Below are positions 16,229 through 24,566 of a stretch of 64,000 nt of DNA, piece after piece (position 1 is the stretch's first letter; every line of letters begins with the position of its first letter). The stretch lies in assembly GCF_002382885.1 (NCBI RefSeq), contig NZ_NWVL01000036.1:1-64000 (forward strand). The letters are read 5' to 3'. The DNA is from Streptomyces sp. WZ.A104. Lineage in GTDB: Bacteria; Actinomycetota; Actinomycetes; Streptomycetales; Streptomycetaceae. The translations under genes and the position numbers were made by a program. A model generated the notes under the pieces. The model was not told where the DNA came from, ran no database searches, and saw only the letters and a list, made by a program, of their open reading frames with translations.

Positions 16229-16756
16229 TCACCCCGCCCCCAGCCCCCGCACCCGCTCCCAAAGCTCCGCGTCCACCGCGCCCACCCTCCGCCGGAACCC
16301 GGCGATCGGCACCTCCCGCAGCTCATCCGTCTCCAGAAAGCTCCGCCGCCCCCGCGCATCCCCCACCGTCCCCGCGGGCAGCGCGATCACCCCGGGCCGC
16401 TCCTCGTGATGCTTGCTGGTGATCTTGGCGACGAGTGCCGTACGCCTCCGCCCCCGGCCCCGTACGGAGAGGACCAGGCACGGCCGGTCCTTGGACCCGG
16501 GCCCGTCCTCGTACGGCACATCGGCCCACCACACCTCACCCGCCCGCGGCGTACGCCCGTCCCCGCGCCCCACCGGGCCCGACGGCCCCGAAGGCCCCGA
16601 AGGCTTCCCGGGCGGCCGGGTCCGAGCCGTCGCCCCCGGCTGCCGGGGCCGCCGCGTGCGGGGCCCGCGGTCCGAGCGCCCCCGCCCGTCCACCACGGCC
16701 GCGACGAGCGCGAGCAGGACCACGGCGACCAGCGCCACCCACCAGAACGTGTCCAT
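16229..16756 (-). CDS. membrane-anchored PemK/MazF-like protein
   Basis: This encodes 175 residues from ATG 16756 (MDTFWWVALV), with a GGGGG tract before it; a longer frame to 16984 would overlap the divergent promoter. Residues 4-22 form one membrane helix, followed by a 55-residue Arg/Pro/Gly-rich linker. From about residue 75 comes a PemK/MazF-like beta-barrel: GEVWWADVPYEDG, KDRPCLVLSV, ALVAKITSKHHEERPGVIAL and a SFLETDELREVP segment. Family members are toxin endoribonucleases, but no antitoxin gene adjoins it and the anchor is unusual, so it may have been recruited to another role. It is divergent from the MBL hydrolase. Confidence 0.75.
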   Translation of the reverse strand: MDTFWWVALVAVVLLALVAAVVDGRGRSDRGPRTRRPRQPGATARTRPPGKPSGPSGPSGPVGRGDGRTPRAGEVWWADVPYEDGPGSKDRPCLVLSVRGRGRRRTALVAKITSKHHEERPGVIALPAGTVGDARGRRSFLETDELREVPIAGFRRRVGAVDAELWERVRGLGAG

Positions 16757-16940
16757 CCCCCGACCGTACCGGCGGGCCCGCTTCCATCGAACCGGTGACA
16801 GAGCAGGTGAGTTCCCCCACAACGGCAGGCAGCGAAGGAGCGACGCGGAGTTTCGCGCCTTACGCTCGACGAACCGCAAAACGTTCCCGCAGAACTCGCA
16901 CGAACCCTCCCCGTTCCCACGTATCGGAGGTTCACGCTCC

Positions 16941-17693
16941 ATGAAGCTCACCGTCGTCGGCTGCTCCGGCTCGTTCCCGTCCACGGGTTCGGCATGTTCG
17001 AGCTACCTCGTAGAGGCCGACGGCTTCCGGCTGCTCCTCGACATGGGCAACGGCGCCCTCGGCGAGTTGCAGCGCCACGTCGGTCTCTACGACCTCGACG
17101 CGATCTTCCTCAGCCACCTCCACGCCGACCACTGCATCGACATGTGCGCGTACTTCGTCGTGCGCTACTACCGCCACGACGGCGCCCGCCCCGTCCCCCT
17201 TCCGGTCTACGGCCCCGAGGGAACCGAGCAGCGGCTGACCGCCGCCCACGGCGACACCCCCTCGGACCGGGCGATGAGCGAGGTCTTCGACTTCCACACC
17301 CTGAAGTCCGGGTCCTTCGAGATCGGGCCCTTCTCGGTCCGCACGGAGAAGCTCTGCCACCCCGTCGACACCTTCGGCATCCGGATCGAGCACGGCGGCT
17401 CCACCCTCGCCTACTCCGGCGACACGGGGACCTGCGGGGCGCTGGAAGACCTGGCCCGGGACGTGGACCTGTTCCTGTGCGAGGCATCGTTCGTCGACGG
17501 CAAGGAGGACATCCCCGACCTGCACCTCAACGGCCGCGAGGCAGGCGAGGCGGCCACCCGCGCCGACGCCCGTCGGCTCGTCCTCACCCACATCCCCCCG
17601 TGGACCGACGCCGACCGTAACCTCGCCGACGCCCGCGCCGCCTACCCGGGCCCGGTCGAACTGGCCGTACCGGGCGCGGTGTACGAGCTCTGA
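16941..17693 (+). CDS. metallo-beta-lactamase-fold hydrolase
   Basis: This encodes 250 residues; ATG 16941 has GGAGG 10 nt upstream. The MBL metal motif is SHLHADHCID (HxHxDH), with further ligands in EKLCHPVDTFGIRI, YSGDTG and VLTHIPPW. The fold and the opening KLTVVGCSGSFPSTGSACSSYLVE resemble RNase Z-like phosphodiesterases, including cyclic nucleotide or tRNA-processing enzymes. The substrate is not evident. The conserved position next to the PemK-like gene and rph in this genus hints at RNA metabolism, which is inference. Confidence 0.88.
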   Translation: MKLTVVGCSGSFPSTGSACSSYLVEADGFRLLLDMGNGALGELQRHVGLYDLDAIFLSHLHADHCIDMCAYFVVRYYRHDGARPVPLPVYGPEGTEQRLTAAHGDTPSDRAMSEVFDFHTLKSGSFEIGPFSVRTEKLCHPVDTFGIRIEHGGSTLAYSGDTGTCGALEDLARDVDLFLCEASFVDGKEDIPDLHLNGREAGEAATRADARRLVLTHIPPWTDADRNLADARAAYPGPVELAVPGAVYEL

Positions 17694-17748
17694 GCCCCGG
17701 CGCCCGGAATCCGCGGCAGGCCCGGGCCCGCTCTGCGAGACTGCCCGC

Positions 17749-18237
17749 GTGATCACCATCAGACCCGCCCGCGAAGCCGACCTCGCCGGCTTCCTGACCC
17801 TCGCGTCCCAGGTCGAGCACTGGTTCGGGCCGATGGTGGCGGAACCGGGCTTCCACCGGGCGGTGGACGACCACATCCGTGACGGGGCGGCCCTGATCGC
17901 CGAGTCCGCCACCGCACCCGGCATCCTCGGCGGCCTCCTGCTCGGCGCCGCCCCGCCCGCGTACCACGTGCACTGGCTCGTCACCTCCGAGCACTGCCGG
18001 GGCGCGGGCGTGGGCCGCCTGCTGATGGCCGAGGCGCTCCGCCGGTACGTCACCGGGCCCGGGACCGTCGAAGTGGTCACTTTCGGGCCCGACCACCCCG
18101 GGGCCGTGGACAGCGGGGCCCGCGTCTTCTACGAGAAGCTCGGCTTCGAGCCCGGCGAGCCGACCGACCCCGGCCCGGAGGGCGGCTCCCGCCAGATCTA
18201 CCGCCTGCCCGTGCCCCTGCCCGTACGCCAGGTGTGA
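17749..18237 (+). CDS. GNAT family N-acetyltransferase
   Basis: This encodes 162 residues from GTG 17749; GAGACT lies 6 nt upstream, so the mRNA is perhaps leaderless. The acetyl-CoA-binding signature is HWLVTSEHCRGAGVGRLLMAEAL (R/Q-x-x-G-x-G/A), preceded by the N-terminal ITIRPAREADLAGF and followed by ARVFYEKLGFEPGEP. The acceptor is unknown. A strong bidirectional terminator separates it from nagE2. Confidence 0.88.
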   Translation: MITIRPAREADLAGFLTLASQVEHWFGPMVAEPGFHRAVDDHIRDGAALIAESATAPGILGGLLLGAAPPAYHVHWLVTSEHCRGAGVGRLLMAEALRRYVTGPGTVEVVTFGPDHPGAVDSGARVFYEKLGFEPGEPTDPGPEGGSRQIYRLPVPLPVRQV

Positions 18238-18253
18238 GGCGACCGTACGGCAG

Positions 18254-18310
18254 GTACGACGAAGCCCCCGCCCCGAAAGAGATCTTCGGGAAGCGGGGGC
18301 TTCGTCGTAC
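18254..18310. terminator. bidirectional terminator between GNAT gene and nagE2
   Basis: A perfect 18-bp inverted repeat (18254-18271 and 18293-18310) with an inner CCCGAA/TTCGGG stem serves both converging genes. Confidence 0.92.
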
Positions 18311-18324
18311 GGGCGTGGCGGAGG

Positions 18325-19590
<1,266 letters not shown>

Positions 19591-19668
19591 CAACTTCCTC
19601 CATGGGGCACAGTGCCGCCCAGGTCATCGATGCGGGGAGGCGGCGACTCGACAGACGCGGCAGACTGC

Positions 19669-19684
19669 CGTGGTCTGGACCACT
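19669..19684 (-). promoter_or_regulatory. DasR-responsive element (dre) 1 of nagE2
   Basis: CGTGGTCTGGACCACT matches the dre consensus A(C/G)TGGTCTAGACCA(C/G)T at most positions. It lies one base from a second dre. Confidence 0.75.
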
Positions 19685-19685
19685 C

Positions 19686-19701
19686 AGTGGTGTAGACCAG
19701 T
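19686..19701 (-). promoter_or_regulatory. DasR-responsive element (dre) 2 of nagE2
   Basis: AGTGGTGTAGACCAGT is a near-perfect dre. With the site at 19669 it forms a tandem operator about 80-110 bp upstream of the nagE2 start. Confidence 0.9.
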
Positions 19702-19782
19702 TTTAGCACGGTGAGGGTTAGATAAGGAACCTGCAATTCCCCCTTGATTCGCAGTAGCAGATCCAGCACGTTCGGTGACATG

Positions 19783-19820
19783 CCGAAGGCCCCCGGACCA
19801 GCTGGTCCGAGGGCCTTCGG
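19783..19820 (-). terminator. terminator of nagE1
   Basis: A 10-bp stem CCGAAGGCCC/GGGCCTTCGG is extended by CGGACCA/TGGTCCG, giving a long almost perfect hairpin 29 bp after the nagE1 stop. Confidence 0.9.
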
Positions 19821-19848
19821 CGGCCGGGGGCAAAGCCCCGGTGTACTG

Positions 19849-21108
19849 CTACTTCGTCAGATCCCTCTCGATCTCCTTCTCGATCTCCTCCGGTTCGCGC
19901 CCCGGAGTCTTGAGGTCGAACTTGGTGATCGCGAAGCGGAAGACCACGTAGTAGATCACCGCGAAGCACGCGCCGATCGGGATGATCAGCCATGGTTTCG
20001 TATCGAGATGCCAGTTGACGACGTAGTCGATCAACCCTGCCGAGAAGCTGAACCCCGCATGCACCCCCAGCAGCCAGGTGATGCCCATCGAGGCTCCGGT
20101 GAGCACCGCGTGCACGCCGTACAGCAGCGGCGCGACGAACATGAACGAGAACTCGATCGGCTCGGTCACCCCCGTCACGAACGAGGTCAGCGCCACCGAC
20201 ACCATCAGACCCCCCACTTCCTTACGGCGCTCCGGCCGTGCGGTGTGGGTGATGGCCAGGGCGGCGGCGGGCAGACCGAACATCATGATCGGGAAGAAGC
20301 CCGAGGTGAACTGCCCGGCCGACGGGTCCTGGGCGAAGAAGCGGGAGATGTCGCCCTGCACGGTCTGGCCGTCCGCCCCGGTGAACTCGCCCGCCTGGAA
20401 CCAGAAGAACGTGTTCAGGAACTGGTGCATGCCGACCGGGATCAGCAGCCGGTTCGCGAAGCCGAAGATCGCCGCACCCCACGAGCCGAGGTTGATCAGC
20501 CGCTCGGAGAACCAGGTCAGGCCGTCGCCCACCGGCTGCCACAGCAGCCCGAACAGGACGCCGAGGATCACGCAGAGGAACGCCATCAGGATCGGCACCA
20601 GGCGCCGCCCGTTGAAGAACCCGAGCCAGTCCACCAGCTTGGTCCGGTGGTAGCGCTGCCAGACGACCGCGGTCAGCAGGCCGATGATGATGCCGCCGAG
20701 CACTCCGGGGTTCTGCGGCTCACCCAGGGGCAGATCGTCCGTCACGGTGTCGTCGATCGGGAACGCCCCGAGGACACCCCGGTAGACCAGGAAGCCCACC
20801 ACGGCCGCCAGTGCGGTGGAGCCGTCCGCCTTCTTCGCGAAGCCGATGGCCACGCCGATGCAGAAGAGCAGGGGGAGGCCGAGCTTGCCGTCCAGGATCG
20901 CGGTGCCGCCGTTGAGCAGCACCAGTGACGTCTTTTCCCAGAAGGCCCCGTGCAGATAGGAGGCGAAGAGGTTGCCGAGGCTGACGAGCAGACCCGCCGC
21001 CGGGAGGACGGCCACCGGGAGCTGGAGGCTCCGCCCGACCTTCTGGAGGCCCTGGACCGGTCCGTTCCACCATTTTCGCTGCGGTGCCGCAGCGGCGCTC
21101 GAACTCAT
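19849..21108 (-). CDS. nagE1: PTS N-acetylglucosamine-specific EIIC permease NagE1
   Basis: This encodes 419 residues; ATG 21108 (MSSSAAAAPQRKWW) is preceded by GGGAGGAC, while an in-frame start at 21174 would lie inside or upstream of the operator. It is a paralogue of nagE2 with the same EIIC landmarks: VGRSLQLPVAVLPAAGLL, LLIPVGMHQFLNTFFWF, GDISRFFAQDPSAGQFTSGFF and SFVTGVTEPIEFSFMF. It lacks fused EIIA/EIIB domains and would depend on NagF. A single dre precedes it. In S. coelicolor nagE2 is the main importer, so nagE1 may be accessory. Confidence 0.92.
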   Translation of the reverse strand: MSSSAAAAPQRKWWNGPVQGLQKVGRSLQLPVAVLPAAGLLVSLGNLFASYLHGAFWEKTSLVLLNGGTAILDGKLGLPLLFCIGVAIGFAKKADGSTALAAVVGFLVYRGVLGAFPIDDTVTDDLPLGEPQNPGVLGGIIIGLLTAVVWQRYHRTKLVDWLGFFNGRRLVPILMAFLCVILGVLFGLLWQPVGDGLTWFSERLINLGSWGAAIFGFANRLLIPVGMHQFLNTFFWFQAGEFTGADGQTVQGDISRFFAQDPSAGQFTSGFFPIMMFGLPAAALAITHTARPERRKEVGGLMVSVALTSFVTGVTEPIEFSFMFVAPLLYGVHAVLTGASMGITWLLGVHAGFSFSAGLIDYVVNWHLDTKPWLIIPIGACFAVIYYVVFRFAITKFDLKTPGREPEEIEKEIERDLTK

Positions 21109-21150
21109 GGGCGTCCTCCCGGAACACATCGCGTTTGGCGGTCGTTGCAA

Positions 21151-21166
21151 ACTGGTGTAGACCAGT
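21151..21166. promoter_or_regulatory. DasR-responsive element in the nagE1-nagF divergent region
   Basis: ACTGGTGTAGACCAGT is a near-perfect palindrome matching dre. It lies 43 bp upstream of nagE1 and 165 bp upstream of nagF, so it may control both. Confidence 0.92.
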
Positions 21167-21330
21167 TGCGTCACGGTCCGGGCCCCGCCCCGGAGGCAGG
21201 GGACCGGTGATCGTCATCTTTGGGGATCGTCCGGTTACCCGCCCGCGAAGTTGGGCCAACCGTGCGTTACCGTGACGAAACGGACCCGCAGCGGGCGGCC
21301 GTCTGCGCGCGAAGAACCAGGGAGAAGGAC

Positions 21331-21564
21331 ATGGCCACCAAGGCTGAGAAGATCGTCGCCGGGCTCGGCGGTATCGACAACATCGACGAGGTCGAAGGCT
21401 GCATCACCCGCCTCCGCACCGAGGTCCACGACCCCAGCAAGGTCGACGAAGCCGCCCTGAAGGCCGCCGGCGCCCACGGCGTCGTCAAGATGGGCACCGC
21501 GATCCAGGTCGTCATCGGCACCGACGCCGACCCCATCGCCGCCGACATCGAAGACATGATGTGA
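21331..21564 (+). CDS. nagF: PTS GlcNAc-specific EIIB component NagF
   Basis: This encodes 77 residues from ATG 21331, with GGAGAAGGAC upstream. It is a free-standing EIIB domain of the glucose family. The phosphorylated cysteine is Cys24 in EVEGCITRLRTEV, and the C-terminal half carries the conserved GVVKMGTAIQVVIG segment. It passes phosphate from EIIA to the incoming GlcNAc at NagE. It is divergent from nagE1, shares a regulatory region holding a dre, and is followed by a terminator. Confidence 0.95.
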   Translation: MATKAEKIVAGLGGIDNIDEVEGCITRLRTEVHDPSKVDEAALKAAGAHGVVKMGTAIQVVIGTDADPIAADIEDMM

Positions 21565-21631
21565 CCGACTGCTGACCCTCGGCGGCGCACGCCGCCCCGA
21601 CGGCCGGGCTCCGCATCCCGCAGACCCCGCA

Positions 21632-21663
21632 GGCCCCGCACCCACGTGACTCGGTGCGGGGCC
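21632..21663 (+). terminator. terminator of nagF
   Basis: A perfect 11-bp stem (GGCCCCGCACC at 21632-21642, GGTGCGGGGCC at 21653-21663) with a 10-nt loop lies 68 bp after the stop. Confidence 0.8.
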
Positions 21664-21769
21664 CGCGCCGTACCGGGCCCCACACACCGGCGCGTCCCCG
21701 CTACGGCCGCCGGCGCGTCCCCCGTACGGCCGCCGACCGCACCCGAACGGAGCCACCCGCGTCAGCGGA

Positions 21770-21775
21770 TAAAGT
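21770..21775 (+). promoter_or_regulatory. -10 box of rph
   Basis: TAAAGT lies 7 nt before the rph ATG, consistent with a leaderless transcript. Confidence 0.55.
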
Positions 21776-21782
21776 CGGGCCC

Positions 21783-22520
21783 ATGTCTCGCATCGACGGC
21801 CGCACCCCCGAACAGCTCCGCCCCGTCACCATCGAACGCGGCTGGAGCAAGCACGCCGAAGGCTCAGTCCTCATCTCCTTCGGCGACACCAAGGTCTTCT
21901 GCACCGCCTCCGTCACCGAAGGCGTCCCCCGCTGGCGCAAGGGCAGCGGCGAGGGCTGGGTCACCGCCGAGTACTCCATGCTGCCCCGCTCCACCAACAC
22001 ACGCGGCGACCGCGAAGCCGTACGCGGCAGGATCGGCGGCCGCACCCACGAGATCAGCCGCCTGATCGGCCGCTCCCTGCGCGCCGTCATCGACTACAAG
22101 GCCCTCGGCGAGAACACCATCGTCCTGGACTGCGACGTCCTCCAGGCCGACGGCGGCACCCGCACGGCCGCCATCACCGGCGCCTACGTGGCCCTCGCCG
22201 ACGCCGTCACCTGGGCCCAGGGCAAGAAGATCGTCAAGGCCGGACGCAAGCCCCTCACCGACACCGTCGCCGCCATCAGCGTCGGCATCGTCGACGGCAC
22301 CCCCCTCCTCGACCTCTGCTATGAGGAGGACATCCGCGCCGAGACCGACATGAACGTCGTCTGCACCGGCGACGGCCGCTTCGTCGAGGTCCAGGGCACC
22401 GCGGAGGGCGCGCCCTTCGACCGCAAGGAACTCGGCGCGCTCCTCGACCTCGCCACGGCGGGCTGCGTGGACCTCGCCACGCTCCAGCGCGACGCACTCG
22501 CGAGCACGCAGGACGCGTAA
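21783..22520 (+). CDS. rph: ribonuclease PH
   Basis: This encodes 245 residues from ATG 21783; no ribosome binding site is visible and a -10 box lies 7 nt upstream. RNase PH is the phosphorolytic 3' exonuclease that trims tRNA precursors, acting as a hexamer. Family motifs are GWSKHAEGSVLISFGDTKVFCTAS (phosphate-binding region), GWVTAEYSMLPRST, REAVRGRIGGRTHEISRLIGRSLRAV, ENTIVLDCDVLQADGGTRTA and DLCYEEDIRAETDMNVV. The full length matches the family. It is followed by a lipoprotein gene and rdgB, the usual Streptomyces order. Confidence 0.97.
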   Translation: MSRIDGRTPEQLRPVTIERGWSKHAEGSVLISFGDTKVFCTASVTEGVPRWRKGSGEGWVTAEYSMLPRSTNTRGDREAVRGRIGGRTHEISRLIGRSLRAVIDYKALGENTIVLDCDVLQADGGTRTAAITGAYVALADAVTWAQGKKIVKAGRKPLTDTVAAISVGIVDGTPLLDLCYEEDIRAETDMNVVCTGDGRFVEVQGTAEGAPFDRKELGALLDLATAGCVDLATLQRDALASTQDA

Positions 22521-22570
22521 CGACCCGCCCCCCGGGTAAAGAAGCAACCAAATGCGCACCACAGAGCGTC

Positions 22571-22618
22571 GTTACGGACACGGACGCACGGGTCGAACCG
22601 TGCGTCCGTCCACGTAAC
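22571..22618 (+). terminator. long hairpin between rph and the lipoprotein gene
   Basis: A 12-bp perfect stem ACGGACGCACGG/CCGTGCGTCCGT with a 6-nt loop is extended, across a 3x3 internal loop, by GTTACG/CGTAAC. It lies 50 bp after rph and ends 23 bp before the lipoprotein start, so it could terminate rph or mask the next leader. Confidence 0.75.
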
Positions 22619-22641
22619 GATCCCCGGGGAGGGACCCCACC

Positions 22642-23031
22642 ATGGCTTCGCGCCGCCACCAACGCCTCGTACTCGCCACGGCCGCCACCCTGCTGACGCT
22701 GACCACGGCCGTGGGCTGCGCCGGACTCGACAAGGCGCTCGACTGCGTACGCACCGCCGACGCCATCGCCACCAGCGTCGGCAACCTCCAGAACGCCGTC
22801 TCCAGCGCCTCCGAGGACATCACCCAGGCAACCGAAGCCCTGGACGACATCGACCGCGAACTCAAGAACCTGAACGACACCACGGACGACGCCGACCTCT
22901 CCAAGGCGGTCGACGACCTCCAGGCGGGCGTCACCAACGTGCGCGAGTCCATCGAGAAGGGCGACGCCACCCCCGACATCACCCCGGTGACGGACGCGGC
23001 CGCGGAGATCGGCAAGGTCTGCACGCCGTAA
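22642..23031 (+). CDS. small lipoprotein, unknown function
   Basis: This encodes 129 residues; ATG 22642 follows GGGGAGGG. A lipoprotein signal has the lipobox TAVGC with Cys26. The mature part is predicted alpha-helical and heptad-like (ITQATEALDDIDRELKNLN, LSKAVDDLQAGVTNVRESI), with two Cys (in LDCVRT and at KVCTP) that could form a disulfide. It resembles secreted helical proteins conserved next to rdgB in Streptomyces. The last 29 bp of the gene are duplicated just after the stop. Confidence 0.8.
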   Translation: MASRRHQRLVLATAATLLTLTTAVGCAGLDKALDCVRTADAIATSVGNLQNAVSSASEDITQATEALDDIDRELKNLNDTTDDADLSKAVDDLQAGVTNVRESIEKGDATPDITPVTDAAAEIGKVCTP

Positions 23032-23061
23032 AGCGGAGATCGGCAAGGTCTGCACGCCGTA
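23002..23061 (+). repeat. tandem duplication of the lipoprotein gene's 3' end
   Basis: A 29-bp segment ending CACGCCGTA occurs at 23002-23030 and again at 23033-23061 (period 31 bp). The first copy contains the last codons and TAA stop; the second would read into TAG. Confidence 0.95.
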
Positions 23062-23093
23062 GGGGGAGCGGCCGCGGACCGACGGCGACCGGC

Positions 23094-23099
23094 GACAAT
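23094..23099 (+). promoter_or_regulatory. -10 box of rdgB
   Basis: GACAAT lies 6 nt before the rdgB ATG, where no ribosome binding site is seen; a leaderless mRNA is likely. Confidence 0.5.
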
Positions 23100-23105
23100 G
23101 GGCCC

Positions 23106-23708
23106 ATGACGCGCCTGATCCTCGCCACCCGCAACGCCGGGAAAATCACCGAACTGCACGCCATCCTCGCCGACGCGGGACTCGACCTCGACCTCGTCGG
23201 CGCGGACGCGTACCCCGACATCCCCGACGTCAAGGAAACCGGCGTCACCTTCGCCGAGAACGCGCTCCTCAAGGCCCACGCCCTGGCCCGCGCCACCGGC
23301 CTCCCCGCCGTCGCCGACGACTCCGGCCTCTGCGTGGACGTCCTCGGCGGCGCCCCAGGCATCTTCTCGGCCCGCTGGTCCGGCACCCACGGCGACGACA
23401 AGGCCAACCTGAACCTGCTCCTGGCCCAGCTCGGCGACATCGCGGACACCCACCGCGCCGCCCACTTCGCCTGCGCCGCCGCCCTCGCCCTCCCCGACGG
23501 CACGGAACGCGTGGTCGAGGGCCGCCTGAACGGCACCCTGCGCCACGCCCCGTCCGGTACGAACGGCTTCGGCTACGACCCGATCCTCCAGCCTGAGGGC
23601 GAGACCCGCACGTGCGCGGAGCTGACGGCGGCGGAGAAGAACTCGATCAGCCACCGCGGCAAGGCGTTCCGGGCGTTGGTGCCGGTGGTGCGGGAGCTGG
23701 TGGGGTGA
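23106..23708 (+). CDS. rdgB: non-canonical purine NTP pyrophosphatase (RdgB/HAM1)
   Basis: This encodes 200 residues from ATG 23106. It hydrolyses dITP, XTP and ITP to keep deaminated purines out of DNA and RNA. Motifs are the N-terminal LILATRNAGKITEL, TFAENALLKAHALA, ADDSGLCVDVLGGAPGIFSARW, NGTLRHAPSGTNGFGYDPILQPEG and SHRGKAF at the end. Length and order are normal. It is the last of the rph-lipoprotein-rdgB group and ends before a strong terminator. Confidence 0.97.
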   Translation: MTRLILATRNAGKITELHAILADAGLDLDLVGADAYPDIPDVKETGVTFAENALLKAHALARATGLPAVADDSGLCVDVLGGAPGIFSARWSGTHGDDKANLNLLLAQLGDIADTHRAAHFACAAALALPDGTERVVEGRLNGTLRHAPSGTNGFGYDPILQPEGETRTCAELTAAEKNSISHRGKAFRALVPVVRELVG

Positions 23709-23714
23709 AGCGTG

Positions 23715-23750
23715 GAGAAGGGGCCGTCCCGATCGGGACGGCCCCTTCTC
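23715..23750. terminator. bidirectional terminator between rdgB and tRNA-Leu
   Basis: A perfect 16-bp stem (23715-23730 with 23735-23750) closes on a GATC loop. It serves rdgB on the plus strand and the convergent tRNA on the minus strand. Confidence 0.93.
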
Positions 23751-23757
23751 GTGGGCG

Positions 23758-23841
23758 TGCGGCCGGTGGGATTCGAACCCACACAGGATTTCTCCCAGAT
23801 GCCCCTAAAACACCCGCCGATACCAGTTTGGCCACGGCCGC
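23758..23841 (-). tRNA. tRNA-Leu, anticodon UAG
   Basis: The minus strand folds as a class II tRNA: acceptor GCGGCCG/CGGCCGC, D arm with AAACTGGTA, anticodon stem GGTGT/GCATC around the loop TTTAGGG (anticodon TAG, G37), a long variable arm, and T arm GTGGG-TTCGAAT-CCCAC. CCA is not encoded. It reads CUA leucine codons and is not bldA (which reads UUA). Two HNH genes lie upstream on the same strand. Confidence 0.93.
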
Positions 23842-23903
23842 GCAGCAGATCTCAGCTTACTGCCCTCTGCGGAGTGAGCGCGCTGGATATCAGGGAGAGA
23901 TCC

Positions 23904-24566
23904 TCAGGCCGGTGCGACCTTGCCACCCCTGCACCAGGTGCGGGTCACCGCGTGGCAGTTCGGGCACAGGAGCCGCAGATTCTCCCTGCGGTCGTCGCTC
24001 CAGTCGCCGTTGATGTGATCCACCTCCAGCGTCATGGGCTTGCCCAGCCAGAGGGCCGGGGTCGCGCACTCGGCGCACTCCTCCGCGAGGCCGACTTCCC
24101 GCAGTGCCCGCCGTAACAGGGCCGTCTTCGTACGGCGTTTGCCCTCGTTTTTCACCAGGATCTGTTCAGCGGTCCTGAGCGGGGTGGGTCCGGCTTGCCC
24201 CCGCTGGTGGCCCTGCCCCAGAAAATGTGCGGTGGAGAGTCCGTCGTCGGCTGTCCACGTGCGTAAGTGCTGTCGTTGGCTTGTGGTGTCCGCCAGGCCC
24301 AGCCGCCTGAGGACGTCGGCGATCGAAACGGCAGCGGCGACGGCTTCCGCGAGTTCTGCGGTCGAAGGACGTTCTCCGGCTCTGTGGTGGCCACGGCGGG
24401 AGAAGTGGGACACGTCGATCCCGAAATGCTCGAAGCGGGCGAACAGGTAGCGGCTGAGTCTGCCATAGGGGCGGGTGCCCAGAAAGGCGATGACCTCCTG
24501 GATGTCGGCGCACCGACGGGCTGCCTCGGCCAACCGCTCCCGTGTATAGCTGTTGCGGGCGCTCAC
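23904..24566 (-). CDS. HNH nuclease with two HF-terminated repeat modules (copy 2 of a tandem pair)
   Basis: This encodes 220 residues from GTG 24566, overlapping the preceding HNH gene by 4 nt (GTGA). The C-terminal HNH domain has a CAEC zinc knuckle half, LEVDHINGDWSDDRRENLRLLCPNCH, and should bind metal and cut DNA. The N-terminal 140 residues hold two related modules of 45-50 residues: LAEAARRCADIQEVIAFLGT up to GIDVSHF, and LAEAVAAAVSIADVLRRLGL up to GLSTAHF. They look like helix-turn-helix DNA-binding repeats. The neighbour is a paralogue of the same design. A solitary or homing-like nuclease is possible; no intron or intein context is seen. Confidence 0.85.
   Translation of the reverse strand: MSARNSYTRERLAEAARRCADIQEVIAFLGTRPYGRLSRYLFARFEHFGIDVSHFSRRGHHRAGERPSTAELAEAVAAAVSIADVLRRLGLADTTSQRQHLRTWTADDGLSTAHFLGQGHQRGQAGPTPLRTAEQILVKNEGKRRTKTALLRRALREVGLAEECAECATPALWLGKPMTLEVDHINGDWSDDRRENLRLLCPNCHAVTRTWCRGGKVAPA

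Noticed and set aside
23758..23841. tRNA-Leu as a possible bldA
   Set aside because: The anticodon loop reads TAG, so it decodes CUA. bldA has anticodon UAA.
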